The notes under the pieces: model-generated
Told to the model about the DNA's origin: nothing
Database searches by the model: none
The model's input: only the letters and a program-made list of their open reading frames with translations
Position numbers and translations under genes: made by a program
Shown here: positions 7,941 through 16,507 of the stretch, one piece after another
Layout: every line of letters starts with the position of its first letter
How positions within the stretch are numbered: position 1 is the stretch's first letter
Assembly (NCBI RefSeq): GCF_010894455.1
Contig: NZ_JAAIXY010000025.1
Span: forward strand, 62,001-126,000
Direction: 5' to 3'
Length of the DNA: 64,000 bases
DNA from: Myxococcus eversor
Lineage (GTDB): Bacteria; Myxococcota; Myxococcia; Myxococcales; Myxococcaceae

Positions 7941-10550
7941 ATGGCGAATGAGCAGCACGCACGGTTTGGCCGGTACGAGCTCCAATCCCGAATCGGCCGG
8001 GGGGGGATGGCGGAGACGTGGCGGGCCCAGTTGCTGGGGGCCGCGGGCGTCACCAAGCCAGTCCTCATCAAGAAGGTGTTGCCGGAGTTCGCCAACGACG
8101 AGGCGTTCGTCGCCATGTTCATCAGCGAGGCGCGCATCTCCGCCTCGCTGTCCCATGGGGCCATCGCCCAGGTCTTCGACTTCGGGCAGATGGACGGCGA
8201 TTACTTCCTGGCCATGGAGTACGTGGACGGCCAGCCGCTCAATCGCATCATGAAGCGGGCGCTGCGCTCCAACTTCGCCAGCCTGCCGGTGCCTATCGCC
8301 ACGTACATCGCGCTGGAGATGTGCCGGGGCCTGCACTATGCGCACACGCGCACGGACGACAAGGGCGAGCCCCTGCACATCGTCCACCGCGACATCTCTC
8401 CGGACAACGTCCTCGTCAGCTACGAGGGCCAGGTCAAGATCGTCGACTTCGGCATCGCCAAGGCGCGCTCGCTGCGCAGCTTCGACACCGCGCCGGGCGT
8501 GGTGAAGGGCAAGTACCTGTTCTTCTCGCCGGAGCAGGCGAGAGGCGAAGAGGTGGACGCGCGCACGGATGTCTGGGCCACGGCGGTGGTGCTGTTCGAG
8601 ATGGTGTGCGGCCGGCTCCCGTTGGAGGGGCCGGAGTACGTGGTGATGCACAAGCTGCACACGCGCCAGCCCTTGCCGCGTCCGCGCGATATCAAACCGG
8701 ACCTGCCGGTGCGACTGGAGGCCATCCTCCAGAAGGCGCTCGCGGTGCGGAAGGAGGACCGCTTCGAGTCCGCCCATGCCTTCGGCGATGCGCTGGCGGG
8801 ATTCCTCTTCAAGGCGGCGCCGCGCTTCTCCGCGATGTCCGCGGCCTATCTCCTGCGGGAGCTGTTCCGTCCCGACCTGACGGAGCTGGGCAAGGACACC
8901 AAGGTGCCGCCGTCGTTCGTGGAGGAGCTGTCCGTCTGGCGCGCCACCACGAGCCTGCTGCCCAAGCCCACGGAGCTGTCCACCCCGGAGCTGCGCACGG
9001 AGCCGACGACGCTGGAGAGCGAGCCGGGGGACCTGCCGGACGGAGGAGAAGGCGCGGCGCTGGACGCGGACGAGGAGGAGGACGGCAACTCTCCGGACCG
9101 GGGAGGCTTCTTCGAGAACAGCTTCCGCATCTCCACGCACCACGTCGTGGTGACGGTGGGACTGCTGATGCTCGCGGGCCTGTTCTGGTCGTCCTTCGAC
9201 AAGCTCAAGGCGGACTGGATGCCTCCCGAGCCGAAGGCCACCGGGCCTGTCAGGCCGCCGCTTCCCACGCAGCAGATCAAGGTCGCCGACGACCACCGCG
9301 CGCCGAACGGGGCCCCAGCCCAGCCCGTGCAGGAGCCGGCTTCGAGCAAGCCCTCCGGGGGCATGGATTCAGTGCATCTGCCGCTCGCGTCGTTCCGGCT
9401 GGAGGCTCGGAAGCACGTCTTCGGGGTGTCCTCCGGGCGCGCTGCGCTCGGGGCGTTGGATCCACAGGTGACGTACCGCATCTCCGAGTCGGGCCTCCTG
9501 TCTCCGGCGGATCGCGGCAAGCCCATGCCGAGCATCTTCTTCCTGCTGTCGGGGAAGGACGTCGCGGCGGACGCGGCGGTGGGACTGGTGACGCGCAGGC
9601 CAGAGCCGTTCCGAGGCGCCTCGGCGGTGATGTTCTTCACGGTGGGCGCGCCCACGCCGCAGGACGATCTGCCCGAGCGCATCGTCACGGTGCTGAACAC
9701 CCGGACGAATGAAGAGCGCCGTCACACCATCCACCTGGAGTGGATGACCACGGACTTGAGCCGGAGTCTCTTCGTCGATGGGTTGAACCCGATGGAGGTC
9801 TACACGCTGACGCTGGAGCAGGTGGAGGGGGGAGCCTTCACCCGAGGAAGGGCCCAGGGCCCGGTGGTGACGGTGGCGTGCGTGCAGCAGGTGTCCGTGG
9901 AGCGGGATGGTCCGGGCACACCTCCCGCCCGGGCGCAGCGCTTCCTGCTGACTCGGGGCGAGGACATGAAGATCAGCGGCATTCATGGGCTCTACTGCGG
10001 GTTCATCGACGACGACCCGTCCGACAATCAGGGCGCGGTGGAGATCCGCATCGAAACGGCGCGGGAGCGGGAGGAGCGAGACAAGAGGGAGCGCGAAGAG
10101 GCCGCGACCGCGCAGGGCTCCGAGGAGACCATCCTGGAGCCCACCGATGCGGGGACTCGCCCCGCGGGCACGGGGCCGACGACGGTTCCCTCCAAGGTGA
10201 CGACCGGCAAGCCACCGCCTCGACAGCCGGACCCGGTGGTGGCGCCGGACGAACCGCCCGACGCGAGCCGGGGGGACGTGGCGCTCCTGCAGGCGAAGAA
10301 CCTGTTCAAGGCGAAGCAGTACGACGCCGCGAGGACGCGAGCGCGCGAGTGCGTCGCGATGGAGCCGGAGAACCTCGAGTGCCACCTGTTCCTGGGCTCG
10401 GTGGCGGCCAAGCTCGGGCGCAAGGAGGAGGGCGCGAAGCACTACCGCCTCTTCCTCGACCTGGCCCCGTCGTCCCATCCGCATGCGAGCGCGGTGATCA
10501 GGGCCCTGGAGGAGTACGAGTCCATGCGGAGCACACCCACGCAGCCGTAG
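7941..10550 (+). CDS. Transmembrane Ser/Thr protein kinase with unrecognised outer domain plus TPR-like tail
   Basis: 869 residues, last and longest of the array. Kinase motifs: GRGGMAET, VLIKK, HRDISPDN, VDFGIAKA, SPEQARG. After an acidic linker (DADEEEDG) the membrane helix lies at about 400-420. The unrecognised domain (about 477-707) has LASFRLEARKHVF, FFLLSGKD, GLNPMEVYTL, VACVQQ and GLYCGFIDDDPSDN. A charged Glu/Arg stretch (REREERDKREREE) and a Pro-rich linker lead to a TPR-like pair (about 777-863). The kinase domain is the most divergent of the four complete copies: LEGPEYVVMHKLHTRQPLP replaces the shared T(G)TQAVVM segment. ATG 7941 matches the paralogue starts. It converges with the TPR gene downstream, 43 bases away. 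Confidence 0.9.
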   Translation: MANEQHARFGRYELQSRIGRGGMAETWRAQLLGAAGVTKPVLIKKVLPEFANDEAFVAMFISEARISASLSHGAIAQVFDFGQMDGDYFLAMEYVDGQPLNRIMKRALRSNFASLPVPIATYIALEMCRGLHYAHTRTDDKGEPLHIVHRDISPDNVLVSYEGQVKIVDFGIAKARSLRSFDTAPGVVKGKYLFFSPEQARGEEVDARTDVWATAVVLFEMVCGRLPLEGPEYVVMHKLHTRQPLPRPRDIKPDLPVRLEAILQKALAVRKEDRFESAHAFGDALAGFLFKAAPRFSAMSAAYLLRELFRPDLTELGKDTKVPPSFVEELSVWRATTSLLPKPTELSTPELRTEPTTLESEPGDLPDGGEGAALDADEEEDGNSPDRGGFFENSFRISTHHVVVTVGLLMLAGLFWSSFDKLKADWMPPEPKATGPVRPPLPTQQIKVADDHRAPNGAPAQPVQEPASSKPSGGMDSVHLPLASFRLEARKHVFGVSSGRAALGALDPQVTYRISESGLLSPADRGKPMPSIFFLLSGKDVAADAAVGLVTRRPEPFRGASAVMFFTVGAPTPQDDLPERIVTVLNTRTNEERRHTIHLEWMTTDLSRSLFVDGLNPMEVYTLTLEQVEGGAFTRGRAQGPVVTVACVQQVSVERDGPGTPPARAQRFLLTRGEDMKISGIHGLYCGFIDDDPSDNQGAVEIRIETAREREERDKREREEAATAQGSEETILEPTDAGTRPAGTGPTTVPSKVTTGKPPPRQPDPVVAPDEPPDASRGDVALLQAKNLFKAKQYDAARTRARECVAMEPENLECHLFLGSVAAKLGRKEEGAKHYRLFLDLAPSSHPHASAVIRALEEYESMRSTPTQP

Positions 10551-10593
10551 GGAGCGCACCGGCTCGGAGGCCTGGACGCGCGGTCGCCGCGGC

Positions 10594-11898
10594 TCACTCC
10601 ATGCGCTGGCCCTGGGCGCTGACGGTTCCCGAGGGAGGTGCCATCGCCCCGAGCAGCTCCCGGGCGCGCTCCGCCTGTCTCGGTGGAAGCGGAGGGAAGC
10701 CCCGCAGCGCCGCGTCCAGGTGAAGCCGGGCACCGTCCCGCTCGCCACTCGCCGAGGCGACGAGCCCCGCGACGTACTCCAACCTCGCGTGGCGTGTCCC
10801 CAGGCTCAGCGCGGCTTGCATCAGGGGCCGGGCCTCTTCCACCTTGCCCGCGCTGACGAGCGCATAGGCCAGCACCGCTTGCGTGAAGACATCCCGCCTG
10901 CGCGTCAGCTCACGCCGGGCGAGTTCCTCCGCCTGGGCCACATCCCGTCCCAGGTCCAGCAGCAGTCGCGCCTGTTCGCGGCCATCCTGGGCCGTGTCCT
11001 GGAGCGCCAGGACGTATTCCGCCTGGGCCTCCCGCTCGCGTCCCGCCGCCGAGAGCGCATCCGCCAGGAAGGCCCGGTGCCCCGCCTGAGGCCGCGCCGT
11101 CATCGCCGCCCGGTAGGCCTCGACGGCCGCGTCGGCCTGGCCTCGGGCGCGCAGGACATGGCCGCGTCCCGCGTGGGCCCGATCCAACTCCGGTGCATGG
11201 GTGAGCGCGACGGTGAAGTACTCGAAGGCCGTGTCCGGTTCGCCCTTCGCGAGGTACGCATCACCCAGCTCACACAGCGCCCGGGCCACCGTGTCTCCAT
11301 CGCGAGGGTCCGCCGACGTCGCCGCGAGCTTGAGCACGGAGATGGCCCCGTCCACGTCCCCTCGCAGGAGACGCAGATATCCCACGCGGGTGTACGTGGC
11401 ATGCGAGGGCTTCAGGTCCATCATCCGCGCATAGGCCGCCTCGCCCTCGTCGTAGCGCCCCAGCTCCAGTTCGGCGTCTCCGAGCAGTCCCTGGAAGAAG
11501 GCGTCGTGCGGGTACTGCTCCGTCAACCGCAGCGCGGCGTCGCGGAGGTCCTTGAACTGGTGGTCATGGTGGAGCAGCAGCAGCTCCACCTTGAGCGCAT
11601 CCACGCGCTCGGGGTCCGCCAGCAACGCGCGCCGGGCCGCGACGCGCGCGTGCATCAGGTGCCGGGGATCCGCCGAGCGCAGCCCCTCTCGCATCCACTC
11701 CGTGGCGAGGCGTGCCTGCGCCGGAGCGTCGTCCGGCGGGGCCTCTCGCTGCATCCGGGCCAGTCGCTCCAGCGTGGATTCACGAGCCCGCGGGCCCGAC
11801 GAATCCGGGCGCGCGGGAGCCAGCCACCACCGTGTGAGCCCGCCCACGGAGATCGCCACCACCGCGACGCCGAGGGCGAGCAATTGTCGAGAGGCCAT
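10594..11898 (-). CDS. Membrane-anchored TPR-repeat protein
   Basis: 434 residues. An N-terminal hydrophobic segment (LLALGVAVVAISVGGL) is followed by tetratricopeptide-type helix pairs from about 60 to 420. They are best seen in GDAELELGRYDEGEAAYA, LCELGDAYLAKGEPDTAFEYF and GHVLRARGQADAAVEAY. TPRs scaffold protein-protein contacts, and no catalytic motif is visible. The start codon lies 10 bases after the stop of the DUF4331 gene on the same strand, so the two are very likely one operon and may work on the same surface or secreted complex. It converges on the kinase array. Confidence 0.85.
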   Translation of the reverse strand: MASRQLLALGVAVVAISVGGLTRWWLAPARPDSSGPRARESTLERLARMQREAPPDDAPAQARLATEWMREGLRSADPRHLMHARVAARRALLADPERVDALKVELLLLHHDHQFKDLRDAALRLTEQYPHDAFFQGLLGDAELELGRYDEGEAAYARMMDLKPSHATYTRVGYLRLLRGDVDGAISVLKLAATSADPRDGDTVARALCELGDAYLAKGEPDTAFEYFTVALTHAPELDRAHAGRGHVLRARGQADAAVEAYRAAMTARPQAGHRAFLADALSAAGREREAQAEYVLALQDTAQDGREQARLLLDLGRDVAQAEELARRELTRRRDVFTQAVLAYALVSAGKVEEARPLMQAALSLGTRHARLEYVAGLVASASGERDGARLHLDAALRGFPPLPPRQAERARELLGAMAPPSGTVSAQGQRME

Positions 11899-11908
11899 GG
11901 CGCGGGGC

Positions 11909-13282
11909 TCAGGGGTTCGGATCGCCGGAGTGGGGCGGGGCTACATACGGGAAGGTGGTGAGGAACGCCTTGTCGTTGGCCGCCACACCGTCGCTGAGCC
12001 CGCTGGCCGCCGCCGCGAACGTGCCACCGCCGTCCGGAAGGATGGCGGGCCCGCCATCCGCGAACGTCGTGAAGAAGGCCCCGCCCACGGCCTTGAGCGC
12101 CACGTCCGTCACATCGTCGGTGAGCAGTCGACCATTCGGGTACGAGGAGTCCATGCCGGTGTTGATGTGCAGCATCTCGCCGGTGGGCTTGCCCTGGGTG
12201 TTGCGGGTGTAGATGGTGGCCAGGTCCGTGCGCGGCCCGGGTGGGGCCAGGGGGATGAAGCCCTTGGCCTGGAGGAGCTGGGGCAGCTCCGGGTTGGTGA
12301 CGATGGCGACGATGGTGGGCGTGGCCAGGTCGTTCTGCGGCTTGGAGGCGTTGAAGAAGTCCTTGAACTTCAGGGGGACGACCACCTCGTTCACCAGGGG
12401 ATTGCCCAACCGGGACACCTGCACCCAGGCGCCGCTCGTGTCCACGCCGCCATCCGCTCGGCGCGTGGTGACCTTCTGCCGGCTGGACGTGGTCCAGATG
12501 CCCAGGTGCGGGGAGCTGAACTCCGTCAGCGGCAGCTCGATGATGAGCGACAGCACGTTCAGCCCCGCCAGGTCATCGCGGTTCGGCTTGCCGTCGTAGT
12601 TGAGGAAGTCGAACGTCTTCGAGAGGTTGACGAAGAACGGGTCGTCCCGGGGGCCCGTGAAGACCTTGTACTTGGCCGCGGTGCCCAGGCCCGTCTGGAT
12701 GGCGCTCTGGGTGATGGGGTCCAACGTGGAGCCCGTCGCCGTCTGCGGATAGGCCGGCGTCGTCAGCCGCCCCACGTTGTTGGGCGCCACCGGCGCATCC
12801 TTGACGATGACCTGGTTCGAGCCGCCCACCACCTTGGTGAGCGTGTACGTCTGGTAGCGGAGGATCTCCGGCGACGTGGCCGTCTTCACGCCCGCGAAGG
12901 CGTACAGGAAGGAGTCCTTGTACGCGTCATAGCCGGCCACCACGCCCACCGAGGGCAGGGGGCTCTGGCGAATCTGCGTGCGGAAGCGGAACTGGTAGCG
13001 GATGTCCGGAGCGCCGTCTCCCGTCTGGTCGATATTGATTTCGTAGAGGACGTTGTCGTCGAACAGGTAGAAGTTGGGGCCGCCGTAGGGAAGGCCGAAG
13101 GGCGAGTAGTTCGCCACCAGCACCAGGTTGCCCCCCTGTTTCCAGGCGTACATGTCCGTCCCGTCCGCCGCCGGGTCGTTGCTGATGAGCGGAGCCTCCC
13201 GATGGCTGGACGCCACCGCGACGCTGGCTGCGAGGAACAGCGGTACCGCGAGGAGACGCCACGCTGAATGGGGAGTTCTCAT
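11909..13282 (-). CDS. Secreted DUF4331 family protein
   Basis: 457 residues. The Sec-type signal peptide (about 1-25, ending ASVAVASS) is followed directly by SHREAPLISNDPAADGTDMYAW, the hallmark N-terminus of DUF4331 proteins. Later family-like features include FNLS-type FVNLSKTFDFLNYDGKPNRDDLAGLNVLSLIIELP. The biochemical role of the family is not established. The frame is open upstream to 13735, but ATG 13282 is chosen because it gives a clean signal peptide and has an AGGAA ribosome site 6-7 bases ahead. It is the first gene of a two-gene unit with the TPR protein and diverges from the amylase gene across about 230 bases. Confidence 0.88.
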   Translation of the reverse strand: MRTPHSAWRLLAVPLFLAASVAVASSHREAPLISNDPAADGTDMYAWKQGGNLVLVANYSPFGLPYGGPNFYLFDDNVLYEINIDQTGDGAPDIRYQFRFRTQIRQSPLPSVGVVAGYDAYKDSFLYAFAGVKTATSPEILRYQTYTLTKVVGGSNQVIVKDAPVAPNNVGRLTTPAYPQTATGSTLDPITQSAIQTGLGTAAKYKVFTGPRDDPFFVNLSKTFDFLNYDGKPNRDDLAGLNVLSLIIELPLTEFSSPHLGIWTTSSRQKVTTRRADGGVDTSGAWVQVSRLGNPLVNEVVVPLKFKDFFNASKPQNDLATPTIVAIVTNPELPQLLQAKGFIPLAPPGPRTDLATIYTRNTQGKPTGEMLHINTGMDSSYPNGRLLTDDVTDVALKAVGGAFFTTFADGGPAILPDGGGTFAAAASGLSDGVAANDKAFLTTFPYVAPPHSGDPNP

Positions 13283-13410
13283 GCGTTTTCCTGTGAAGGG
13301 GAATCGCGAGCGCGGGTGCGGGACGAGACTGCGGGCTCGGTCGCCTGGGGGAGCCCTGAGTACCCAGCAGGTTGGGCTGGTGACTCCTGTCCCAAGGTAC
13401 GAGGTGCCCT

Positions 13411-13424
13411 CCAGTGTCCACTGG
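13411..13424. promoter_or_regulatory. Short perfect inverted repeat between divergent genes
   Basis: A 6-base inverted repeat with a 2-base centre (ccagtg-tc-cactgg) sits midway between the DUF4331 start (13282, minus) and the amylase start (13515, plus). The size and symmetry suit a dimeric regulator. Only position and symmetry support it, and repeats this short also arise by chance in G+C-rich DNA. Confidence 0.25.
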
Positions 13425-13514
13425 GGGTCAACTCGGATTGTGATGCAGTGAGTCAAAAAGGTGTCGGTGGGGGGGTTGGAAAAGCGGAGGGGCCTCCCGT
13501 AGAAAGGCAGCCGC

Positions 13515-15671
13515 ATGACGCACTCCCGCATCGTCCGTTCGCTCGCGCTTCCGGTGTTGCTCCTCTCCGCGGCCTGCGGTGACTCCGAGGACTCCATTCC
13601 CGTCCGGACCTGTGAGGTGACGCTGACGTACGCGCCACAGCAGTCGCTCCAGGGCACGGTGTCCCTCACCGGCGAATGGAATGGTTTCGCCAACAACCCC
13701 GTGGCCATGAAGGACCGGGGTGACGGCGTGTTCACCGCGCGCGTGGAAGGCCTGGAGCCGCGCGACTACGGCTACCGCTTCGTCGTGGGCAAGCAGGAGC
13801 TGATGGATCCGCAGAATCCATACTCCCGCTGGGTGCGCACGGAGGAGTACTCGCGCCTGACGGTGCCGGACTGCCGGCAGCCGGTGTTGGAGCTGCGGCG
13901 CTTCGTGGCCACGTCCGAGGGTGCGCTGGACGTCGACGTGGCGTACGTCGATGGGACGGACGAGGTGGGGCCGGACACCGACAAGGTGACGCTGTCGCTG
14001 GACGGAGAAGTCAGACAGGGCGCCTTCGACGCGAAGACGGGGCGCCTGCGGTTGCAGGTGGCGGGACTGGCCCAGGGCAAGCACCACGTGAAGGTGGTGG
14101 CCATGGACGCGTCCGGCCGCGCCGCGGAGCCGCTCTACCTGCCGTTCTGGGTGGAGCCCCAGAAGTTCCGGTGGGAGTCGGGGCTGATGTACTTCGCCTT
14201 CACGGACCGCTTCCTCAACGCGCGCTCGGAGAACGACGGCGCCGTGGCGGACGTGGACCCCATCGCCAACTACCAGGGCGGCGACTTCGCCGGCATCACC
14301 CAGAAGATTGAAGACGGCTACTTCGACGCGCTCGGCGTGCGCACCCTGTGGATCTCCCCGGTGGACCAGAACCCCGAGGGGCGCTTCATCGGCACGGGTG
14401 GCAAGTACTACGCCGGCTACCACGGCTACTGGCCCTCGGCGCCGCGCACCACGCAGCACCGCTTCGGTTCCATCGACGAGCTGCGCGCCCTCACCGCCGC
14501 GGCCCACGCCAGGGGCATCCGCGTCATCGCCGACCTGGTGCTCAACCACGTCCACCAGGAGCACCCGTACTGGGTCAACCACCGCAACGACGACTGGTTC
14601 AACACCTCCGCCAGCTGCGTGTGCGGCACCCAGGATTGTGACTGGGAAGAGAAGCGGCTGACCTGCAAGTTCACCGACTACCTGCCGGACTTCAACTGGC
14701 GCTCGTCGAACATGGTGGACCGGTTCATCGACGACACGCTGTGGTGGCTGGAGGCGGCGGACTTCGACGGCTTCCGCATGGACGCCGTGAAGCACATGGA
14801 CCAGGTGGCGGGCCGCACCCTGCGTGGTCGCCTGCGCGACATCACCGCGATGACGGGCACCGAGTTCTACCTGGTGGGAGAGACCTTCGTCGGCGCGGAT
14901 GGCCGCTCGCAGATCGCCCGCTACATCAGCCCGCGCGAGCTGGATGGCCAGTTCGACTTCCCCCTGTACTGGCCGGTGCGCGAGGCGTTCGCGGACGGCC
15001 AGGGCCTGGAGCGCGTGGACCAGGCGGTGCGGGAGAACGAGGTCTTCTACGCGCCGGGCACCATCAACTCGCCCTTCATCGGCAACCACGACGTGGCGCG
15101 CTTCATCTCCCAGGCGGCGAAGCAGTTGGACGGGGAGGGGGGAGACCCCTGGAGCAGCTCCCGCCCGTCGGCGACGGTGACGGACGCGGCGGCCTTCGAG
15201 AAGGCGAAGTTCGCCTTCACCTTCGTGCTGACGCAGCCGGGCGTGCCGCTCGTCTATTACGGCGACGAGGTGGGCCTGCCGGGCGCGGGAGACCCCGACA
15301 ACCGCCGGCTGATGCGCTTCGGCTCCACGCTCACCCCGCTGGAGGCGGAATTGCTCACCGTCGTCCAGAAGCTGGGGCAGGCGCGCCGCGCCCATCCCGC
15401 GCTCCAGACGGGAGCCCGGGACACGCTGCGGATTGAAAGGGACTTGTACGTCTTCCAGCGCTCGCTGCCGGACGGGCAGGGCGCGATCATCGCCATCAAC
15501 CGGAGCGACGTGGAGCGTCCGCTGGTGGTGGAGCCCCTGGGGAGCCTGGCGGCGAGCAGCGCCACCTACGCGGACGTCTTCAGTGGCCGCACGCTCCAGC
15601 TCGCCGGGACGGAGACCCAGATGGTGATCCCGCCGCGCAGCGTCGCCGTGTACGTGCCTGCCGCTGAGTAG
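13515..15671 (+). CDS. GH13 alpha-amylase family lipoprotein
   Basis: 718 residues. The lipoprotein signal ends LLLSAACGD (Cys about 21), so the protein is probably anchored in the outer membrane. Residues 33-115 look like a CBM48/E-set starch-binding fold (VSLTGEWNGFANN, YGYRFVVG). The (beta/alpha)8 amylase domain carries the four GH13 regions: ADLVLNH, GFRMDAVKH (nucleophile Asp near 420), LVGETF (acid/base Glu near 455) and FIGNHD (Asp near 524). All catalytic residues are present. A Cys-rich insert (ASCVCGTQDCDW) sits in domain B. A C-terminal beta domain follows. Role: alpha-glucan breakdown outside the cell or in the periplasm. It diverges from the DUF4331 operon. Confidence 0.93.
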   Translation: MTHSRIVRSLALPVLLLSAACGDSEDSIPVRTCEVTLTYAPQQSLQGTVSLTGEWNGFANNPVAMKDRGDGVFTARVEGLEPRDYGYRFVVGKQELMDPQNPYSRWVRTEEYSRLTVPDCRQPVLELRRFVATSEGALDVDVAYVDGTDEVGPDTDKVTLSLDGEVRQGAFDAKTGRLRLQVAGLAQGKHHVKVVAMDASGRAAEPLYLPFWVEPQKFRWESGLMYFAFTDRFLNARSENDGAVADVDPIANYQGGDFAGITQKIEDGYFDALGVRTLWISPVDQNPEGRFIGTGGKYYAGYHGYWPSAPRTTQHRFGSIDELRALTAAAHARGIRVIADLVLNHVHQEHPYWVNHRNDDWFNTSASCVCGTQDCDWEEKRLTCKFTDYLPDFNWRSSNMVDRFIDDTLWWLEAADFDGFRMDAVKHMDQVAGRTLRGRLRDITAMTGTEFYLVGETFVGADGRSQIARYISPRELDGQFDFPLYWPVREAFADGQGLERVDQAVRENEVFYAPGTINSPFIGNHDVARFISQAAKQLDGEGGDPWSSSRPSATVTDAAAFEKAKFAFTFVLTQPGVPLVYYGDEVGLPGAGDPDNRRLMRFGSTLTPLEAELLTVVQKLGQARRAHPALQTGARDTLRIERDLYVFQRSLPDGQGAIIAINRSDVERPLVVEPLGSLAASSATYADVFSGRTLQLAGTETQMVIPPRSVAVYVPAAE

Positions 15672-15688
15672 TGCTCCCGCGGAGTCAA

Positions 15689-15715
15689 GGGAAGGGGAGG
15701 AGCCGCCCCCTTCCC
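15689..15715. terminator. Hairpin between convergent genes
   Basis: A 9-bp perfect stem (gggaagggg / ccccttccc) with a 9-base loop lies between the stop of the amylase gene and the stop of the small minus-strand gene. It can serve both strands. There is no T-run, as is common in such G+C-rich genomes. Confidence 0.45.
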
Positions 15716-15731
15716 ACCGCGGCCCCGCGAA

Positions 15732-15944
15732 CTACGGCTGCTGCGGGGGAGGCTGCTGCGCCGTCTTGTGCTTGTAGAAGAGCACGAGGGTGTAGCAGTG
15801 GAATTCGTTGTCGGACGACTGGGCCACCACGCGATCCACGATCTCCAGATCCGAGTTGCTCTTCATCCAACGGGTGACGTTCTCACCCAGCTCCTCGCGC
15901 TCCTTCGCCTTGGTGGCGGAGAAGACCTTCACGCCCGTGAACAT
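15732..15944 (-). CDS. Small conserved-type hypothetical protein
   Basis: 70 residues, MFTGVKVFSATKAKEREELG..., with an alternating helix/strand pattern (TRWMKSNSDLEIVDRVVAQSSD then FHCYTLVLFY) and a Pro/Gln tail. I do not recognise the family. The pattern suggests a compact alpha/beta fold without a signal peptide. The ATG at 15944 is preferred because AAGGAG lies about 9 bases ahead; the in-frame ATG at 15989 lacks a spaced ribosome site and would add 15 poorly structured residues. It converges with the amylase gene. Confidence 0.7.
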   Translation of the reverse strand: MFTGVKVFSATKAKEREELGENVTRWMKSNSDLEIVDRVVAQSSDNEFHCYTLVLFYKHKTAQQPPPQQP

Positions 15945-16169
15945 CGCCTGCCACTCCTTGTGCGGTCCCGACTCAGGACAAGGGGCCATCCTCGCACGGC
16001 GTGTTCGGAGGTGTCAAAAACCCGGCTTCCTGGAGGCCAGGCCGGCGCGGGCCTCGCGACGGGGGTTTGCACGCGAAAGCGCATGCTTAGTTTGCTCAAG
16101 TCGCACCCGTTTGGGGGCGCTCGAGGCAGGGGCCACGAGTGGCGGCGTGTTGGGGAAGGGGGCAGGCCC

Positions 16170-16445
16170 GTGGACGTGAAGACCAAGAAGGATCTGGCGG
16201 TTGATTTCATCAACACCATCCGGACGATGGAGCCCACCGCGCTGAACGCGCTCATCGTCAAGGAGGCGGGGGAGGAGCTGGCGCAGTTCTTCCTGAACTA
16301 CAGCGCCAATCTCATCTCCAAGGACCCGTCCCGGGTGCTGGAGAACACGTCCTCGCTGATGCTGATGGGGTACCTCATCCGCACCTACGAGGAGAAGAAC
16401 ACGCAGGCCAAGCAGGGGACCTTCCAGTCCTACGCCTTCGCCTGA
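16170..16445 (+). CDS. Small helical hypothetical protein
   Basis: 91 residues, almost wholly helical and soluble (KKDLAVDFINTIRTMEPTA, GEELAQFFLNYSANLI, LMLMGYLIRTYEEKN). No known domain is recognised. The GTG at 16170 follows a GGGGAAGGGGG ribosome site. The frame is open further upstream, but those residues look non-coding. It ends about 60 bases before the PHP-domain gene on the same strand, so they may be co-transcribed. Confidence 0.7.
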   Translation: MDVKTKKDLAVDFINTIRTMEPTALNALIVKEAGEELAQFFLNYSANLISKDPSRVLENTSSLMLMGYLIRTYEEKNTQAKQGTFQSYAFA

Positions 16446-16507
16446 GGGACGCAGGGGGGCAGCGCGGGCTCGACAGGCCCTGGGGAGCCTGTTAGGGAGC
16501 GGCGCCC

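Noticed and set aside
13283-13735. N-terminal extension of the DUF4331 protein to 13735
   Set aside because: It would place the signal peptide far inside the protein and overlap the amylase start.
13428-15395. Long minus-strand open frame opposite the amylase gene
   Set aside because: Shadow of the GH13 gene, whose four catalytic regions are in the plus frame.
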